Of a stretch of 64,000 nucleotides of DNA, positions 17,981-26,934 are shown one piece after another; position 1 is the stretch's first letter, and each line of letters opens with the position of its first letter. The notes below the pieces were generated by a model. It ran no database searches. It was not told the origin of the DNA and saw only the letters and a program-made list of their open reading frames with translations. Where the stretch lies: assembly GCA_902490335.1 (NCBI GenBank), contig CABUDL010000007.1, forward strand, positions 5,803 to 69,802. Direction: 5' to 3'. The position numbers were made by a program, and so were the translations under genes. Source of the stretch: an uncultured Clostridium sp. Its GTDB lineage: Bacteria; Bacillota; Clostridia; Oscillospirales; Ruminococcaceae.

Positions 17981-18640
17981 ATGAAAAAATGGTTTGAAAA
18001 AATCTGCATCGGACTGATCTTTTTTCTTTCCGCCCTTTTGCTGATGTTTTTTGGCATACGCACAGCGGGCAAGACCATCGCCTTTGCACGGGCGGAGCGC
18101 ATCGAGGTCATCAACAATCTGGTGGACGGCATCAGCGAAGGTGCGAGCCTGACTTCTCAGGGAAAAAAGATGCAGACGGTGGTGTACGAGTACCTCAAGG
18201 CATTTTTGCGGGCAGTGGCAGGCTTTGAATTTGTTCCGCGCAACGATTTTAGCATCTTGACCCACATCATCAACTCGCTGCCGCAGCCGACACAGGTGCT
18301 TTCCTTTGTGTACCACGGGAGGGATTTGACCATCAGCACCGTTCAGCCTTCGTCCGAGCAGGTGGAGCAGATGGTGCAGTCGTTGGAAAAAAAGCTGAAG
18401 ATGCCCCAGGAGTATGAAAAGGTGGTGTACAGCTACTACATCGACTCCGACCAACAGTGCGTGGCACAAATCACTCTGATTGCCCGCAAGTATGATGAAA
18501 CCAATTTTTTGGAGGAGCTGCAAAAGGAGCTTCTCCCCGAACCGTCCGCACAGGACGGAGAAGAGAATCAGAAAGAAGAGGAAACGGATGGAACAGAAGA
18601 AAATCGACCGAATCAGCCAGCTGAGCAGACTGTCCCGTGA
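17981..18640 (+). CDS. Unknown protein with one N-terminal membrane helix
   Basis: A 219-residue protein: a membrane helix at about 9-28 (IGLIFFLSALLLMFFGIRTA), then a soluble domain and an acidic C-terminus rich in Glu. The middle part, roughly residues 85-155, with LPQPTQVLSFVYHGRDLTIS and a following SSEQVEQMVQSLEKKL, resembles the alpha/beta pattern of PilN-like assembly proteins, but that is a weak impression. The end overlaps the DUF896 gene by 53 bases in another frame. No function assigned. Confidence 0.6.
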   Translation: MKKWFEKICIGLIFFLSALLLMFFGIRTAGKTIAFARAERIEVINNLVDGISEGASLTSQGKKMQTVVYEYLKAFLRAVAGFEFVPRNDFSILTHIINSLPQPTQVLSFVYHGRDLTISTVQPSSEQVEQMVQSLEKKLKMPQEYEKVVYSYYIDSDQQCVAQITLIARKYDETNFLEELQKELLPEPSAQDGEENQKEEETDGTEENRPNQPAEQTVP

Positions 18641-18788
18641 GCGTGAGCTGACGGAGGAGGAAAAACAGGAGCAGCAGCAGCTGCGCCGGGAATACATCGA
18701 CAGCATGAAAAATAATCTGCATGCCACCCTGCAGAATGTGGTGATTCAGCATCCCGACGGCAGCAGGACCAAGCTGAAAAAGAACTAA
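18588..18788 (+). CDS. DUF896 (YnzC/YozD-type) small protein
   Basis: A 66-residue protein starting MEQKKIDRISQLSRLSRERE followed by LTEEEKQEQQQLRREYI, exactly the DUF896 pattern (YnzC in Bacillus, a small three-helix protein). Some family members are linked to the SOS response, but function is unknown. The ATG at 18588 is embedded in the upstream gene, 53 bases before its stop, with AAAGAAGAGG as the ribosome site. Confidence 0.9.
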   Translation: MEQKKIDRISQLSRLSRERELTEEEKQEQQQLRREYIDSMKNNLHATLQNVVIQHPDGSRTKLKKN

Positions 18789-18838
18789 CCGACCGGCAGG
18801 TGGTTGTACCGGCAGGTAGAAAGGAAGGAGCGGTCTCC

Positions 18839-20512
18839 ATGAAAAATGTAGATAAGTATAGCCGAAATTATTTTGCACCGGAGCAGACCGAGTATCAATG
18901 GATGCATCGGGAGTATGTGGATGCCGCTCCGCGCTGGTGCAGTGTGGATTTGCGCGACGGCAACCAGTCACTGGTTGTGCCGATGGATTTGGAAAAGAAA
19001 AAAGCTCTCTTTTTATTTTTGTGCCATATGGGATTTCGGGAAATCGAGGTCGGCTTTCCTGCTGCCAGCGATACCGAATACCAGTTTGTGCGCACCCTGA
19101 TTGAGCACAATCTCATCCCACCGCAGGTGGTTATCCAGGTCCTCACGCCGGCAAGAGAGCCAATTATCCGCCGGACGATGCAGTCGCTTTCCGGTTGCAG
19201 GCAGGCAATCGTCCACCTGTACAACCCCACCTCCCGGGCACAACGGGAGCAGGTCTTTGAAAAATCGAAGGAAGAAATTATCGAAATTGCCGTTTCGGCA
19301 GTTCGAGTCATCAAAGAGTGTGCAGCAAAAACCAAGGGGAAAATCCAGCTGGAATACACGCCGGAAAGCTTTACTGCCACCGAGCCGGATTTTGCGTTGG
19401 AAATCTGCAATGCGGTGGTGGAGGAATGGGGAGAATCGACGCTGCCGGTCATCCTCAATCTGGCGTCCACCGTCTCCCTTTCGCTGCCGCACATCTATGC
19501 CAATCAGGTGGAGTATATCAGCACCCATCTGCGCCATCGGGAGCGGGTCATCCTTTCGCTGCACCCGCACAACGACCGCGGCAGCGCTGTTGCGGAGGCG
19601 GAGCTGGGATTGCTGGCTGGCGGACAGCGGGTGGAGGGGACCTTGTTCGGAAATGGGGAACGCACCGGAAATGTGGATTTGGTCACGTTGGCACTTAATT
19701 TGTATTCCCACGGTGTAGACCCGCAGCTGGACTTCTCTGACCTGCCTCGGATTGCACAGATGTACGAGGAATCCACCGGTATGCAGATTTCTCCGCGGCA
19801 CCCATACGGAGGAGAACTGGTATTTGCCGCCTTTTCCGGTTCCCATCAGGATGCGATTGCCAAAGGCTTTCACTGGAGAAAGCAGCACCCGAACTCCCGT
19901 TGGAATGTCCCCTATCTTCCGTTGGACCCACGGGACATTGGGCGCAGCTATGAGCATGATGTTATCCGCATCAATTCGCAGTCGGGCAAGGGCGGCATCG
20001 GCTACCTGCTGGAACACCACTACGGAATCAATCTGCCGAAAAAGATGCGGGAAGAGTTTGGCTATCGGGTCAAAAGTATTTCCGAGCAGCAAAGCCGTGA
20101 ACTTTCGGTCGAGGAGCTGCATCAGATTTTCAAGGACACCTATTTAAATCTGTCTGCGCCTATCTGCCTGGAGGACTTTTATTTTGTCCACAAGGATATT
20201 TACCGCACCACGGTGCTGCTGCGGTTCCATGGACAACAGCTGGAGCTGACCGGACGGGGAAATGGTCGCTTTGATGCGGTCAGCAATGCACTGGGTAAGG
20301 GATTGAATATCCGCTTCCATGATATTGTCTACCAGGAGCACGCGCTGGAGCGCGGTTCCACCTCGCGAGCAATCGCCTATATCGGTATTACCTCGGATGC
20401 GGGCAGGCAATACTGGGGATGCGGGATTCACACTGACATCATCGCAGCTTCGGTCTATGCGCTGTTCAGTGCGGTCAACCGGATGCTCAACGACCAAACA
20501 AAAGAGAAATAA
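18839..20512 (+). CDS. leuA: 2-isopropylmalate synthase (LeuA type 2)
   Basis: Condenses 2-oxoisovalerate and acetyl-CoA in the first committed step of leucine synthesis. The 557-residue protein has the HMGL-like barrel with WCSVDLRDGNQSL (metal and catalytic residues), HPHNDRGSAVAEAELG and GNGERTGNVDLV, then the C-terminal LeuA allosteric domain (about 430-557) that binds leucine. The length and PRWCSVDLRDGNQ make it the longer actinobacterial/clostridial type. AAGGAAGGAG sits 8 bases before the ATG at 18839. No other leu gene is nearby and the 50-base gap leaves no room for a T-box leader. Confidence 0.94.
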   Translation: MKNVDKYSRNYFAPEQTEYQWMHREYVDAAPRWCSVDLRDGNQSLVVPMDLEKKKALFLFLCHMGFREIEVGFPAASDTEYQFVRTLIEHNLIPPQVVIQVLTPAREPIIRRTMQSLSGCRQAIVHLYNPTSRAQREQVFEKSKEEIIEIAVSAVRVIKECAAKTKGKIQLEYTPESFTATEPDFALEICNAVVEEWGESTLPVILNLASTVSLSLPHIYANQVEYISTHLRHRERVILSLHPHNDRGSAVAEAELGLLAGGQRVEGTLFGNGERTGNVDLVTLALNLYSHGVDPQLDFSDLPRIAQMYEESTGMQISPRHPYGGELVFAAFSGSHQDAIAKGFHWRKQHPNSRWNVPYLPLDPRDIGRSYEHDVIRINSQSGKGGIGYLLEHHYGINLPKKMREEFGYRVKSISEQQSRELSVEELHQIFKDTYLNLSAPICLEDFYFVHKDIYRTTVLLRFHGQQLELTGRGNGRFDAVSNALGKGLNIRFHDIVYQEHALERGSTSRAIAYIGITSDAGRQYWGCGIHTDIIAASVYALFSAVNRMLNDQTKEK

Positions 20513-20549
20513 AAAAAGGCTGTCTGTACATTTTGTACAGACAGCCTTT
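20513..20549. terminator. Bidirectional terminator between leuA and hpf
   Basis: GGCTGTCTGTACA (20518-20530) pairs perfectly with TGTACAGACAGCC (20534-20546) around TTT, with A-run before and T-run after. It serves both convergent genes. Confidence 0.85.
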
Positions 20550-20561
20550 GCTGTTTACCTT

Positions 20562-21086
20562 TTATTCTTCTTCCGGTTCAATCAGGGCGTAGTTGCCGTC
20601 GTGACGTTTGTATACGACATTGATTTCGCCGCTTTCAGCATTGCGGAATACAAAGAAGGTGTGGTCAAGCATATTCATTTGCAGGATGGCTTCCTCGACC
20701 TCCATTGGTTTTACAGGGAAGCGTTTGGTTTTAACGACCTTGTATTCGTCAGGCTCATACATCTCCTCCACAAAGTCAGGAGTGAAGGCTGCGGCTTTCA
20801 TCCGTTTTTCCAGCTTGGATTTGTTTTTGACAATCTGACGGAACAGGGAGTCAATGACGGCTTCCAAAGCATCTTCGCGTTCATCAGCCGTTCTTTCGGC
20901 ACGGAAGAAAAGACCTTCTGACTTGATGGTGACCTCTACTGTTTCATGGTCACCGGAATGGATGACTGTGACCTGCGCCTGTGCGCTGTCGCCAAAGAAT
21001 TTGTCAAATTTGGCAAGCTTCTTTTCAACCCTTGCGCGGAAAGAATCTTTGATACCTGTGTTTCTGGCTGTGATGTTAACCTTCAT
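20562..21086 (-). CDS. hpf: Long-form ribosome hibernation promotion factor
   Basis: Long HPF dimerises 70S ribosomes to 100S particles in stationary phase. The 174-residue protein begins MKVNITARNTGIKDSFRARV (S30AE/ribosome-binding domain, 1-105) and has the C-terminal dimerisation domain (about 118-174) with KRFPVKPMEVEEAILQM and FFVFRNAESGEINVVYKR. The ATG at 21086 has AAAGGGG eight bases upstream; an in-frame start 30 bases earlier lacks a site. A strong promoter precedes it. Confidence 0.94.
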   Translation of the reverse strand: MKVNITARNTGIKDSFRARVEKKLAKFDKFFGDSAQAQVTVIHSGDHETVEVTIKSEGLFFRAERTADEREDALEAVIDSLFRQIVKNKSKLEKRMKAAAFTPDFVEEMYEPDEYKVVKTKRFPVKPMEVEEAILQMNMLDHTFFVFRNAESGEINVVYKRHDGNYALIEPEEE

Positions 21087-21153
21087 TGTTTCAACCCCTT
21101 TTGCGATAGTGTACAAAATATTTAGGTTGAGTCCTTTTTATTTTGTTGACTTT

Positions 21154-21182
21154 ATTATACTACTTTCCTCTTTAAAGGTCAA
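21154..21182 (-). promoter_or_regulatory. Promoter of hpf
   Basis: On the minus strand TTGACC (21182-21177), a 17-base spacer, then perfect TATAAT (21159-21154). The transcript would begin near 21147. Confidence 0.7.
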
Positions 21183-21256
21183 TACAGTTTAAAGTCATTT
21201 CATAGAAAAAACCATATCTTTTCATAAGCAAAGGGGTTTTCCACTCGTTTACCGCT

Positions 21257-22378
21257 TTATTGTTTAAAGTACATATACAGCTGGCAGGGAATCATGCCGT
21301 TGTACAGTTTGCGTCGCTTGTCCGCGGTCTTGCCGTAGGAGCGTTCGAACTCCATGTCCGGGCTGATGACATAGTAGCGGTGCGGATGACCCTGACAGAA
21401 CACCTTGCCCATCGTGCGGTAGATTTCCTGTGCCGCCTTTAAGTCAAGCAGACGCTCGCCGTAAGGTGGGTTGCAGATGACCACGCCTTTCTCAACCGGG
21501 ATGGAGAAATCGCGGACATCCCGCTGCACCACCTGGATGCGTGCGTCCACGCCTGCCTGCTTTGCGTTGTGCAGCGCAAGCTCCACCGCCTGCGGGTCGA
21601 TGTCGCTTCCCCATGCGCGGAAGGTGGAATCGCGGCGGATGAGGTCAAAGGCGCGCTGGCGTTCCTGCTGCCAAACCGAAGCGGGCAGCCAGTGCCATTT
21701 TTCAGCCGAGAAGCGGCGGCGCAGTCCCGGAGCGATGCGCATGGCGTGCATGGCGCCTTCAATCAGCAGGGTGCCCGAGCCGCAGAACGGGTCGTACAGC
21801 TGGGAATCGGGGTAGACATGGGCAATGTCGATGATGCCGGCTGCAAGGGTTTCCTTGATGGGTGCAATGACCGAACTTTTGCGGTAGCCGCGCTTGTGCA
21901 GTCCGGTGCCGGAGGTATCCATCGTAATCATCACCTGGTCGTGGTGGATGGAAAAATCGACCGCACAGGTGCTGCCGCTTTCCTCAAACCAGCTGACGCC
22001 GTACGCCTGCTGGAGGCGGGTGACGATCGCCTTTTTGATAATCGACTGGCAGTCGGGGATGCTGTACAGCTGCGACTTGAGCGACCAGCCGCCCTTGACC
22101 GGAAAGGCATCCTTTCTGCCGATGTAGTCCTCCCAGCGGATGCGTTTGACCCCCTGGAACAGCTCTTCAAAGCTGCGGGCTTCAAACTGACCCAGCACCA
22201 GCTGTACCCGCTCGGCGGTGCGCAGACCGATGTTGGCGCGGGCAATCATCTGTTCGTCGCCGTCAAAGGTGACTCTGCCGTCGGTGACCTGAACATTTTC
22301 CGCATCCATCCTGCGGACCTCGGACGATAAAACGCTCTCCAGTCCAAAATGGCAGGGAGCGGTCAGCGTTACTTTCAA
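21257..22378 (-). CDS. THUMP-domain 23S rRNA guanine-N2 methyltransferase (RlmL-type)
   Basis: A 373-residue RNA methyltransferase of the YpsC/RlmL_N family. N-terminal ferredoxin-like and THUMP domains (about 1-160) include LESVLSSEVRRM and ANIGLRTAERV; the C-terminal SAM domain has DPFCGSGTLLIEG, GSDIDPQAV and the catalytic CNPPYGERL. The likely start is TTG at 22378, seven bases after AAAGGAG; another TTG two codons earlier is too close to the site. It probably modifies 23S rRNA guanine. No partner gene is adjacent. Confidence 0.9.
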   Translation of the reverse strand: MKVTLTAPCHFGLESVLSSEVRRMDAENVQVTDGRVTFDGDEQMIARANIGLRTAERVQLVLGQFEARSFEELFQGVKRIRWEDYIGRKDAFPVKGGWSLKSQLYSIPDCQSIIKKAIVTRLQQAYGVSWFEESGSTCAVDFSIHHDQVMITMDTSGTGLHKRGYRKSSVIAPIKETLAAGIIDIAHVYPDSQLYDPFCGSGTLLIEGAMHAMRIAPGLRRRFSAEKWHWLPASVWQQERQRAFDLIRRDSTFRAWGSDIDPQAVELALHNAKQAGVDARIQVVQRDVRDFSIPVEKGVVICNPPYGERLLDLKAAQEIYRTMGKVFCQGHPHRYYVISPDMEFERSYGKTADKRRKLYNGMIPCQLYMYFKQ

Positions 22379-22637
22379 AATCAATTCTCCTTTAATCTCA
22401 CCGCCATCGGGCGGTGTGGTGTGGAATGTGTCGTTTTTCTGCTTTTTATGATACCAATTTTTTTCTTTGAATGCAAGGGCAGCAGGAGCTTTCAATCCTT
22501 TCAAAGTAAAAACTGTGAAAAAAGAAGATGAAAACAAAAGAAAATCAAAGGATTTTGGAATCTAAACAGGATAAGCGGACAACAGAAGCAATAAATGATG
22601 GAAAATACCAAAATTTGCAGAAAAACAGCGAAAAATA

Positions 22638-22665
22638 TTGACATCCTGTCACCTTATGATATAGT
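22638..22665 (+). promoter_or_regulatory. Promoter of the potABCD operon
   Basis: Perfect TTGACA (22638-22643), a 16-base spacer, then TATAGT (22660-22665). Transcription would begin near 22672, leaving about 107 bases of leader before potA. Confidence 0.65.
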
Positions 22666-22693
22666 TGTATATGGTAATTAGGTCGAAAGACAG

Positions 22694-22734
22694 GCACGGG
22701 CAGACAGTGCGGCGCTGGAGAGCGTCTGCGGTGC
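22694..22734 (+). ncRNA. Folded G+C-rich leader of the pot operon
   Basis: Nested pairings: GCAC (22694-22697) with GTGC (22731-22734); GCAGA (22700-22704) with TCTGC (22725-22729); CGCT (22713-22716) with AGCG (22721-22724) closing a GGAG tetraloop. An eight-base one-sided bulge lies between the last two stems. I do not recognise a known riboswitch class. Its composition contrasts with the A+T-rich promoter just upstream. Confidence 0.35.
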
Positions 22735-22778
22735 TGACAAAGCCCCTAGAAAAACCACATGAGGGAGATGCAGTGCAG

Positions 22779-23825
22779 ATGAAGGAAAATATTTTGATCA
22801 GTTTAAAGGATATCGTGGTCGAATTTGACGGTCAGCGTATCCTCAAGGGAATCAATCTGGATATTCACGATGAGGAATTCGTGACCTTTTTGGGACCTTC
22901 CGGCTGTGGCAAAACAACCACGCTGCGCATTATTGGCGGATTTGTGGAGCCAAGTGCGGGAGATATTTTCTTTGACGGAAAAAAAATCAACGGAATGCCG
23001 CCTTACAAGCGCAATGTCAACACCGTTTTTCAGCGGTATGCTTTGTTTCCGCATCTGAACGTGTTTGATAACGTTGCGTTCGGGCTGAACATCAAAAAGA
23101 TGGATAAAAAGCTGATTGCACAGAAGGTTAAAGAGATGCTCAAGCTGGTGGGTCTGGTTGGCTTTGAAAACCGAAACATCAACCAGCTTTCCGGTGGTCA
23201 GCAGCAGCGTGTTGCCATTGCCCGCGCGCTGGTCAACGAGCCGAAGGTTCTGCTGCTGGATGAGCCGCTGGGCGCTTTGGACTTGAAGCTGCGCAAGGAG
23301 ATGCAGACCGAGCTGATGCGGATTCAGAAGTCGCTGAAGATTACCTTTATCTATGTCACCCACGACCAGGAGGAGGCATTGACCATGTCCGACCGGGTGG
23401 TGGTCATGAAGGACGGCGAAATCCAGCAGATCGGCACGCCGCAGGATATTTACAACGAACCAAAGAACGCCTTTGTTGCCGACTTTATCGGAGAGAGCAA
23501 CATCATCGACGGCGTTATGTATGAGGACTTTGAGGTTGAGTTTGCAGGTCAGGCGTTCAAGTGTGTGGACAAGGGATTTGCAGAGAACGAAAGGGTCGAC
23601 GTTGTCATCCGTCCCGAGGACATCATGGTAGGCGATTATGAAACCTCCCCCATCAGCGGTGAGGTAGAGTCGGTCGTCTTTAAAGGGGTCCACTATGAAA
23701 TCACTGTGGATGCACATGGATATAAGTGGCTGATCCACTCCACCCAGAGCCAGGCGGTGGGTGCGCACATCGGCATGAACGTGCGTCCAGAGGACATCCA
23801 TATCATGAAAAAGATGGAGGCGTGA
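22779..23825 (+). CDS. potA: Spermidine/putrescine ABC transporter ATPase
   Basis: ATP-hydrolysing subunit of the polyamine importer. The 348 residues hold Walker A GPSGCGKTT (about 38), signature LSGGQQQR, Walker B VLLLDEPLGALD and the switch histidine in VTHDQEEAL, then a C-terminal TOBE domain (about 275-348). The ATG at 22779 lies 11 bases after GGGAG; a GTG two codons earlier (22773) is better spaced and also possible. First gene of potABCD. Confidence 0.94.
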   Translation: MKENILISLKDIVVEFDGQRILKGINLDIHDEEFVTFLGPSGCGKTTTLRIIGGFVEPSAGDIFFDGKKINGMPPYKRNVNTVFQRYALFPHLNVFDNVAFGLNIKKMDKKLIAQKVKEMLKLVGLVGFENRNINQLSGGQQQRVAIARALVNEPKVLLLDEPLGALDLKLRKEMQTELMRIQKSLKITFIYVTHDQEEALTMSDRVVVMKDGEIQQIGTPQDIYNEPKNAFVADFIGESNIIDGVMYEDFEVEFAGQAFKCVDKGFAENERVDVVIRPEDIMVGDYETSPISGEVESVVFKGVHYEITVDAHGYKWLIHSTQSQAVGAHIGMNVRPEDIHIMKKMEA

Positions 23826-23829
23826 TGGG

Positions 23830-24672
23830 ATGAAAAATTCGGATAAAAAGAAACGGTCGCTGCTGGGCGCTCTGCCCGCTGTGCCGTATGTTGTGTGGAT
23901 GGTCTTGTTTATCGCGATCCCGCTGGGAATGGTGGTGTTTTTTGCGCTGACCGACCCGCAGGGACAGTTTACCCTGGAAAATATTGCCCGAGGCGGAGAG
24001 CACATGAGCGTGCTTTTGCGCTCGATCAAGCTGGCAGCGATTGCGACCATCTTGTGCATCATCATCGCCTACCCGCTGGCATACATCCTTTCCCGCAAGC
24101 AGGGCTTCCAGAAGCAGACGTTGTTTGTCATGGTCATGCTGCCGATGTGGATGAACTTTTTGCTGCGCACCTTTGCGTGGATGACCATTCTGGAAAACAA
24201 CGGTCTAATCAATAAGTTTTTAGGTTTGTTCGGCATCGGTCCGCTCCAGATGATCAACACCCAGGGCGCCGTTATCCTGGGCATGGTATACAACTATATC
24301 CCGTTTATGATTCTGCCGCTGTACACCACCATGTGCAAGATTGGCAACGATGTCATCGAAGCGGCACAGGACCTGGGCGGCAATACCTTCCAGGTGATGG
24401 CGCGGGTGGTCGTTCCGCTGAGCCTTCCGGGTGTCAGCACCGGCATCACCATGGTGTTTGTGCCGGCAATTTCCACCTTCATCATCTCCAAGATGCTCGG
24501 CGGTGGTACCAACCAGCTCATCGGCGACATCATCGAGCTGCAGTTCCTGGGCAACTCCTACAATCCAAACTTGGGTTCTGCCATCTCGCTGGTGCTGATG
24601 GTGGTCGTCCTGCTGTGCATGAGCATTATGAGCAACTTTGACGATGAGGAAATGGAGGGGAGAATCTTATGA
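23830..24672 (+). CDS. potB: Spermidine/putrescine ABC transporter permease
   Basis: A 280-residue membrane permease with about six helices (first WMVLFIAIPLGMVVFFALT) and the EAA loop EAAQDLGGNTFQVMARVVVP near 182, which docks on PotA. It starts five bases after potA and its stop overlaps the potC start (ATGA). Confidence 0.93.
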   Translation: MKNSDKKKRSLLGALPAVPYVVWMVLFIAIPLGMVVFFALTDPQGQFTLENIARGGEHMSVLLRSIKLAAIATILCIIIAYPLAYILSRKQGFQKQTLFVMVMLPMWMNFLLRTFAWMTILENNGLINKFLGLFGIGPLQMINTQGAVILGMVYNYIPFMILPLYTTMCKIGNDVIEAAQDLGGNTFQVMARVVVPLSLPGVSTGITMVFVPAISTFIISKMLGGGTNQLIGDIIELQFLGNSYNPNLGSAISLVLMVVVLLCMSIMSNFDDEEMEGRIL

Positions 24673-25496
24673 GAAAAAGCAGATGGTTTTCTTCGCTGTA
24701 CATCTGGTTGGTCATGGCTTTTCTGTATGCACCGATTGCCGTGCTGATCATCTTTTCCTTCAACGACAGCAAGAGCAGAAATACATGGACCGGATTTACC
24801 CTGCGCTGGTATGAGGAATTGTTCCACGACCGGGTCATCATGCAGTCCTTTTTGGTGATGCTGGTAGTTGCCATCGTTTCCTCGGTCATCGCAACGGTGC
24901 TGGGGACACTGGCAGCAATCGGTCTGGATAAGATGAATAAAAAGCTGCGCTCGGTGGTAATGACCTTTACCTATCTGCCGATGATCAACCCGGAAATCAT
25001 CACCGGTGTTGCGCTGATGCTGCTGTTCATCTATCTGAAGATGGAATTTGGTATGCAGACGCTGATTGTGGCACACATCACCTTCAACGTCCCGTATGTC
25101 ATCCTGAACGTGCTGCCCAAGCTGCGGCAGATGGACAAGAATACTTACGATGCGGCGCTGGATTTGGGCTGCAATCCGCTCAAAGCCTTCACCAAGGTGG
25201 TCATCCCGGAGATTATGCCCGGCATCGTGTCCGGATTTTTGATGGCGATGACCTATTCGATGGACGACTTTATCATCTCCTACTTTGTCAGCGGCGCTTC
25301 CATCCAGACGCTGCCGGTGGCAATTTACAGTATGACCCGAAGAAGGGTCAGCCCGAAGATCAACGCTCTGTCCACCATAATGTTTGTGGTGGTACTGCTG
25401 GTGCTGGTCATCTACAATGTGGTCAGCAGCCGAAAAGAAAAGGCGACGACCAGACCTGTGTCCAAAGCAGGCTCCAAACGGGAGGGTGAGTTTTAG
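24669..25496 (+). CDS. potC: Spermidine/putrescine ABC transporter permease
   Basis: A 275-residue second permease with about six helices and the EAA loop DAALDLGCNPLKAFTKVVIP near 163. It overlaps potB by four bases, and its last base is the first base of the potD GTG. The basic C-terminal end (SRKEKATTRPVSKAGSKRE) is cytoplasmic. Confidence 0.93.
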   Translation: MRKSRWFSSLYIWLVMAFLYAPIAVLIIFSFNDSKSRNTWTGFTLRWYEELFHDRVIMQSFLVMLVVAIVSSVIATVLGTLAAIGLDKMNKKLRSVVMTFTYLPMINPEIITGVALMLLFIYLKMEFGMQTLIVAHITFNVPYVILNVLPKLRQMDKNTYDAALDLGCNPLKAFTKVVIPEIMPGIVSGFLMAMTYSMDDFIISYFVSGASIQTLPVAIYSMTRRRVSPKINALSTIMFVVVLLVLVIYNVVSSRKEKATTRPVSKAGSKREGEF

Positions 25497-26776
25497 TGAA
25501 GAAAAAAGGATTTTTCTCCAGACTAAGCCTTCTGGCACTGAGCGCAGCACTGGTGTCGGGCATGACGCTTGGCTGTGCAGCAGACCGGGAGAGCGGCTAC
25601 GATATGGACTACTACTCTCAGCTGGCGGACAAAGGGGTCACCATCAATGTTTACAACTGGGGTGAATATATCTCCAACGGAGATGACGATTCGCTGGATG
25701 TCAATGCGGAGTTTGAACAGCTGACCGGCATTCGAGTAAACTATACTCAGTTTGATACAAACGAATCTTTATACGCAAAGTTAAAAAGCGGCGGCACCAC
25801 CTACGATGTGATCTTTCCGTCGGACTACATGGTTTCCCGTATGATTGACGAAGATATGCTCGAGCCGCTGGATTTTGAGAACATTCCGAACTTTCGCCAT
25901 ATCTCCGAAAAATTCAAAAATCCGTCCTATGACCCGCAGAATCTCTACTCGGTTCCGTACACCTGGGGAACGGTGGGACTTATCTATAACTACGATATGC
26001 TGGGCTTCGACCCGGACAGCTGGGATGTGATGTGGGACCCAAACTTTGCTAAACAGATTTTGCAGTTTTCCAACTCCAAGGATGCGTTTGCCATCGCCCT
26101 GATGCGGCTGGGATACAGCATCAACACCGAGGACCAGATGGAACTGGATCAGGCGGCACAGCTGCTCAAGGAGCAAAAACCGCTGGTGCAGGCGTATGTT
26201 ATGGACCAGATTTTTGATAAGATGCAGGGCAACGAGGCAGCAATCGCACCTTATTATGCCGGCGACGCCGTCAATATGATGGCGGTCAACGAAAGCTTGC
26301 GGTTTGTCATCCCGAAGGAGGGCACCAACCTCTTCTTTGATGCGGTGTGCATCCCGAAGATTAAAGAGGACACCGAGGAGAGCCGTTTGAAAAAGTTGGC
26401 ATCTGAAATGTACATCAACTTCCTCAACGAGCCGGAGATTGCCGCTGCCAATATTGAATATATCCAGTATTCCACACCGAACGATGCGGCGCTGGCATTG
26501 CTGGACGAGGAAACCCGCAACAACCCGGTGATCTATCCGAGCGATGACAAGCTGGAAAACACAGAGGTTTATGTCAATCTGTCGGAGGATACCAACCGCT
26601 ATCTGGACCAGCTGTGGACCGAAATCATGAGCGCAGAGGCAGGCTACAACTACTGGAGTATGCCGCTGTTTTTGCTGGGCGCATTGGCTTTGTCGGTCAT
26701 CATCACCCTGATGAAGCGCAACCGCCGCCGCAGACGGGAACAGTTCAGCTACGCGGACAGCCATAGAAACTTTTAA
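25496..26776 (+). CDS. potD: Polyamine-binding protein with an added C-terminal membrane helix
   Basis: The 426-residue solute-binding subunit of the Pot importer. A lipoprotein signal is seen at the start: basic KKK, a hydrophobic stretch, and GMTLGC with the cysteine at about 23. The mature part has INVYNWGEYI, YDVIFPSDYMVSRM and VPYTWGTVGL, typical of PotD. Unusually, after the normal end the protein goes on with a membrane helix (MPLFLLGALALSVIITLM, about 387-404) and a very basic tail KRNRRRRREQ. The protein would thus be held by both ends. The GTG overlaps the potC stop; GGGAGG lies upstream. Confidence 0.93.
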   Translation: MKKKGFFSRLSLLALSAALVSGMTLGCAADRESGYDMDYYSQLADKGVTINVYNWGEYISNGDDDSLDVNAEFEQLTGIRVNYTQFDTNESLYAKLKSGGTTYDVIFPSDYMVSRMIDEDMLEPLDFENIPNFRHISEKFKNPSYDPQNLYSVPYTWGTVGLIYNYDMLGFDPDSWDVMWDPNFAKQILQFSNSKDAFAIALMRLGYSINTEDQMELDQAAQLLKEQKPLVQAYVMDQIFDKMQGNEAAIAPYYAGDAVNMMAVNESLRFVIPKEGTNLFFDAVCIPKIKEDTEESRLKKLASEMYINFLNEPEIAAANIEYIQYSTPNDAALALLDEETRNNPVIYPSDDKLENTEVYVNLSEDTNRYLDQLWTEIMSAEAGYNYWSMPLFLLGALALSVIITLMKRNRRRRREQFSYADSHRNF

Positions 26777-26806
26777 CTCTTTCCCACACGAACCGTGGAA
26801 AAGGAG

Positions 26807-26845
26807 AAAACCCCCATCCGAATGGATTGTTCGGATGGGGGTTTT
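26807..26845 (+). terminator. Terminator after potD
   Basis: AAAACCCCCATCCGAA (26807-26822) and TTCGGATGGGGGTTTT (26830-26845) form a perfect 16-bp stem with a seven-base loop. Confidence 0.9.
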
Positions 26846-26934
26846 GATTTTGGAAAACAGGGTAGCAGATGGGAAAGGGATATGGTAGAATGAGAGGCAG
26901 CAGAAGGCTTTAAAAAATGGGGAGGCGAAAAAAG

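Noticed and set aside
18789..18838. T-box leader before leuA
   Set aside because: Only 50 bases between genes; no room for stem I, the T-box sequence or a terminator.
22672..22778. Guanidine (ykkC-type) riboswitch in the pot leader
   Set aside because: The GACAAAGCCC stretch recalls part of it, but the conserved upstream motifs and order are missing.
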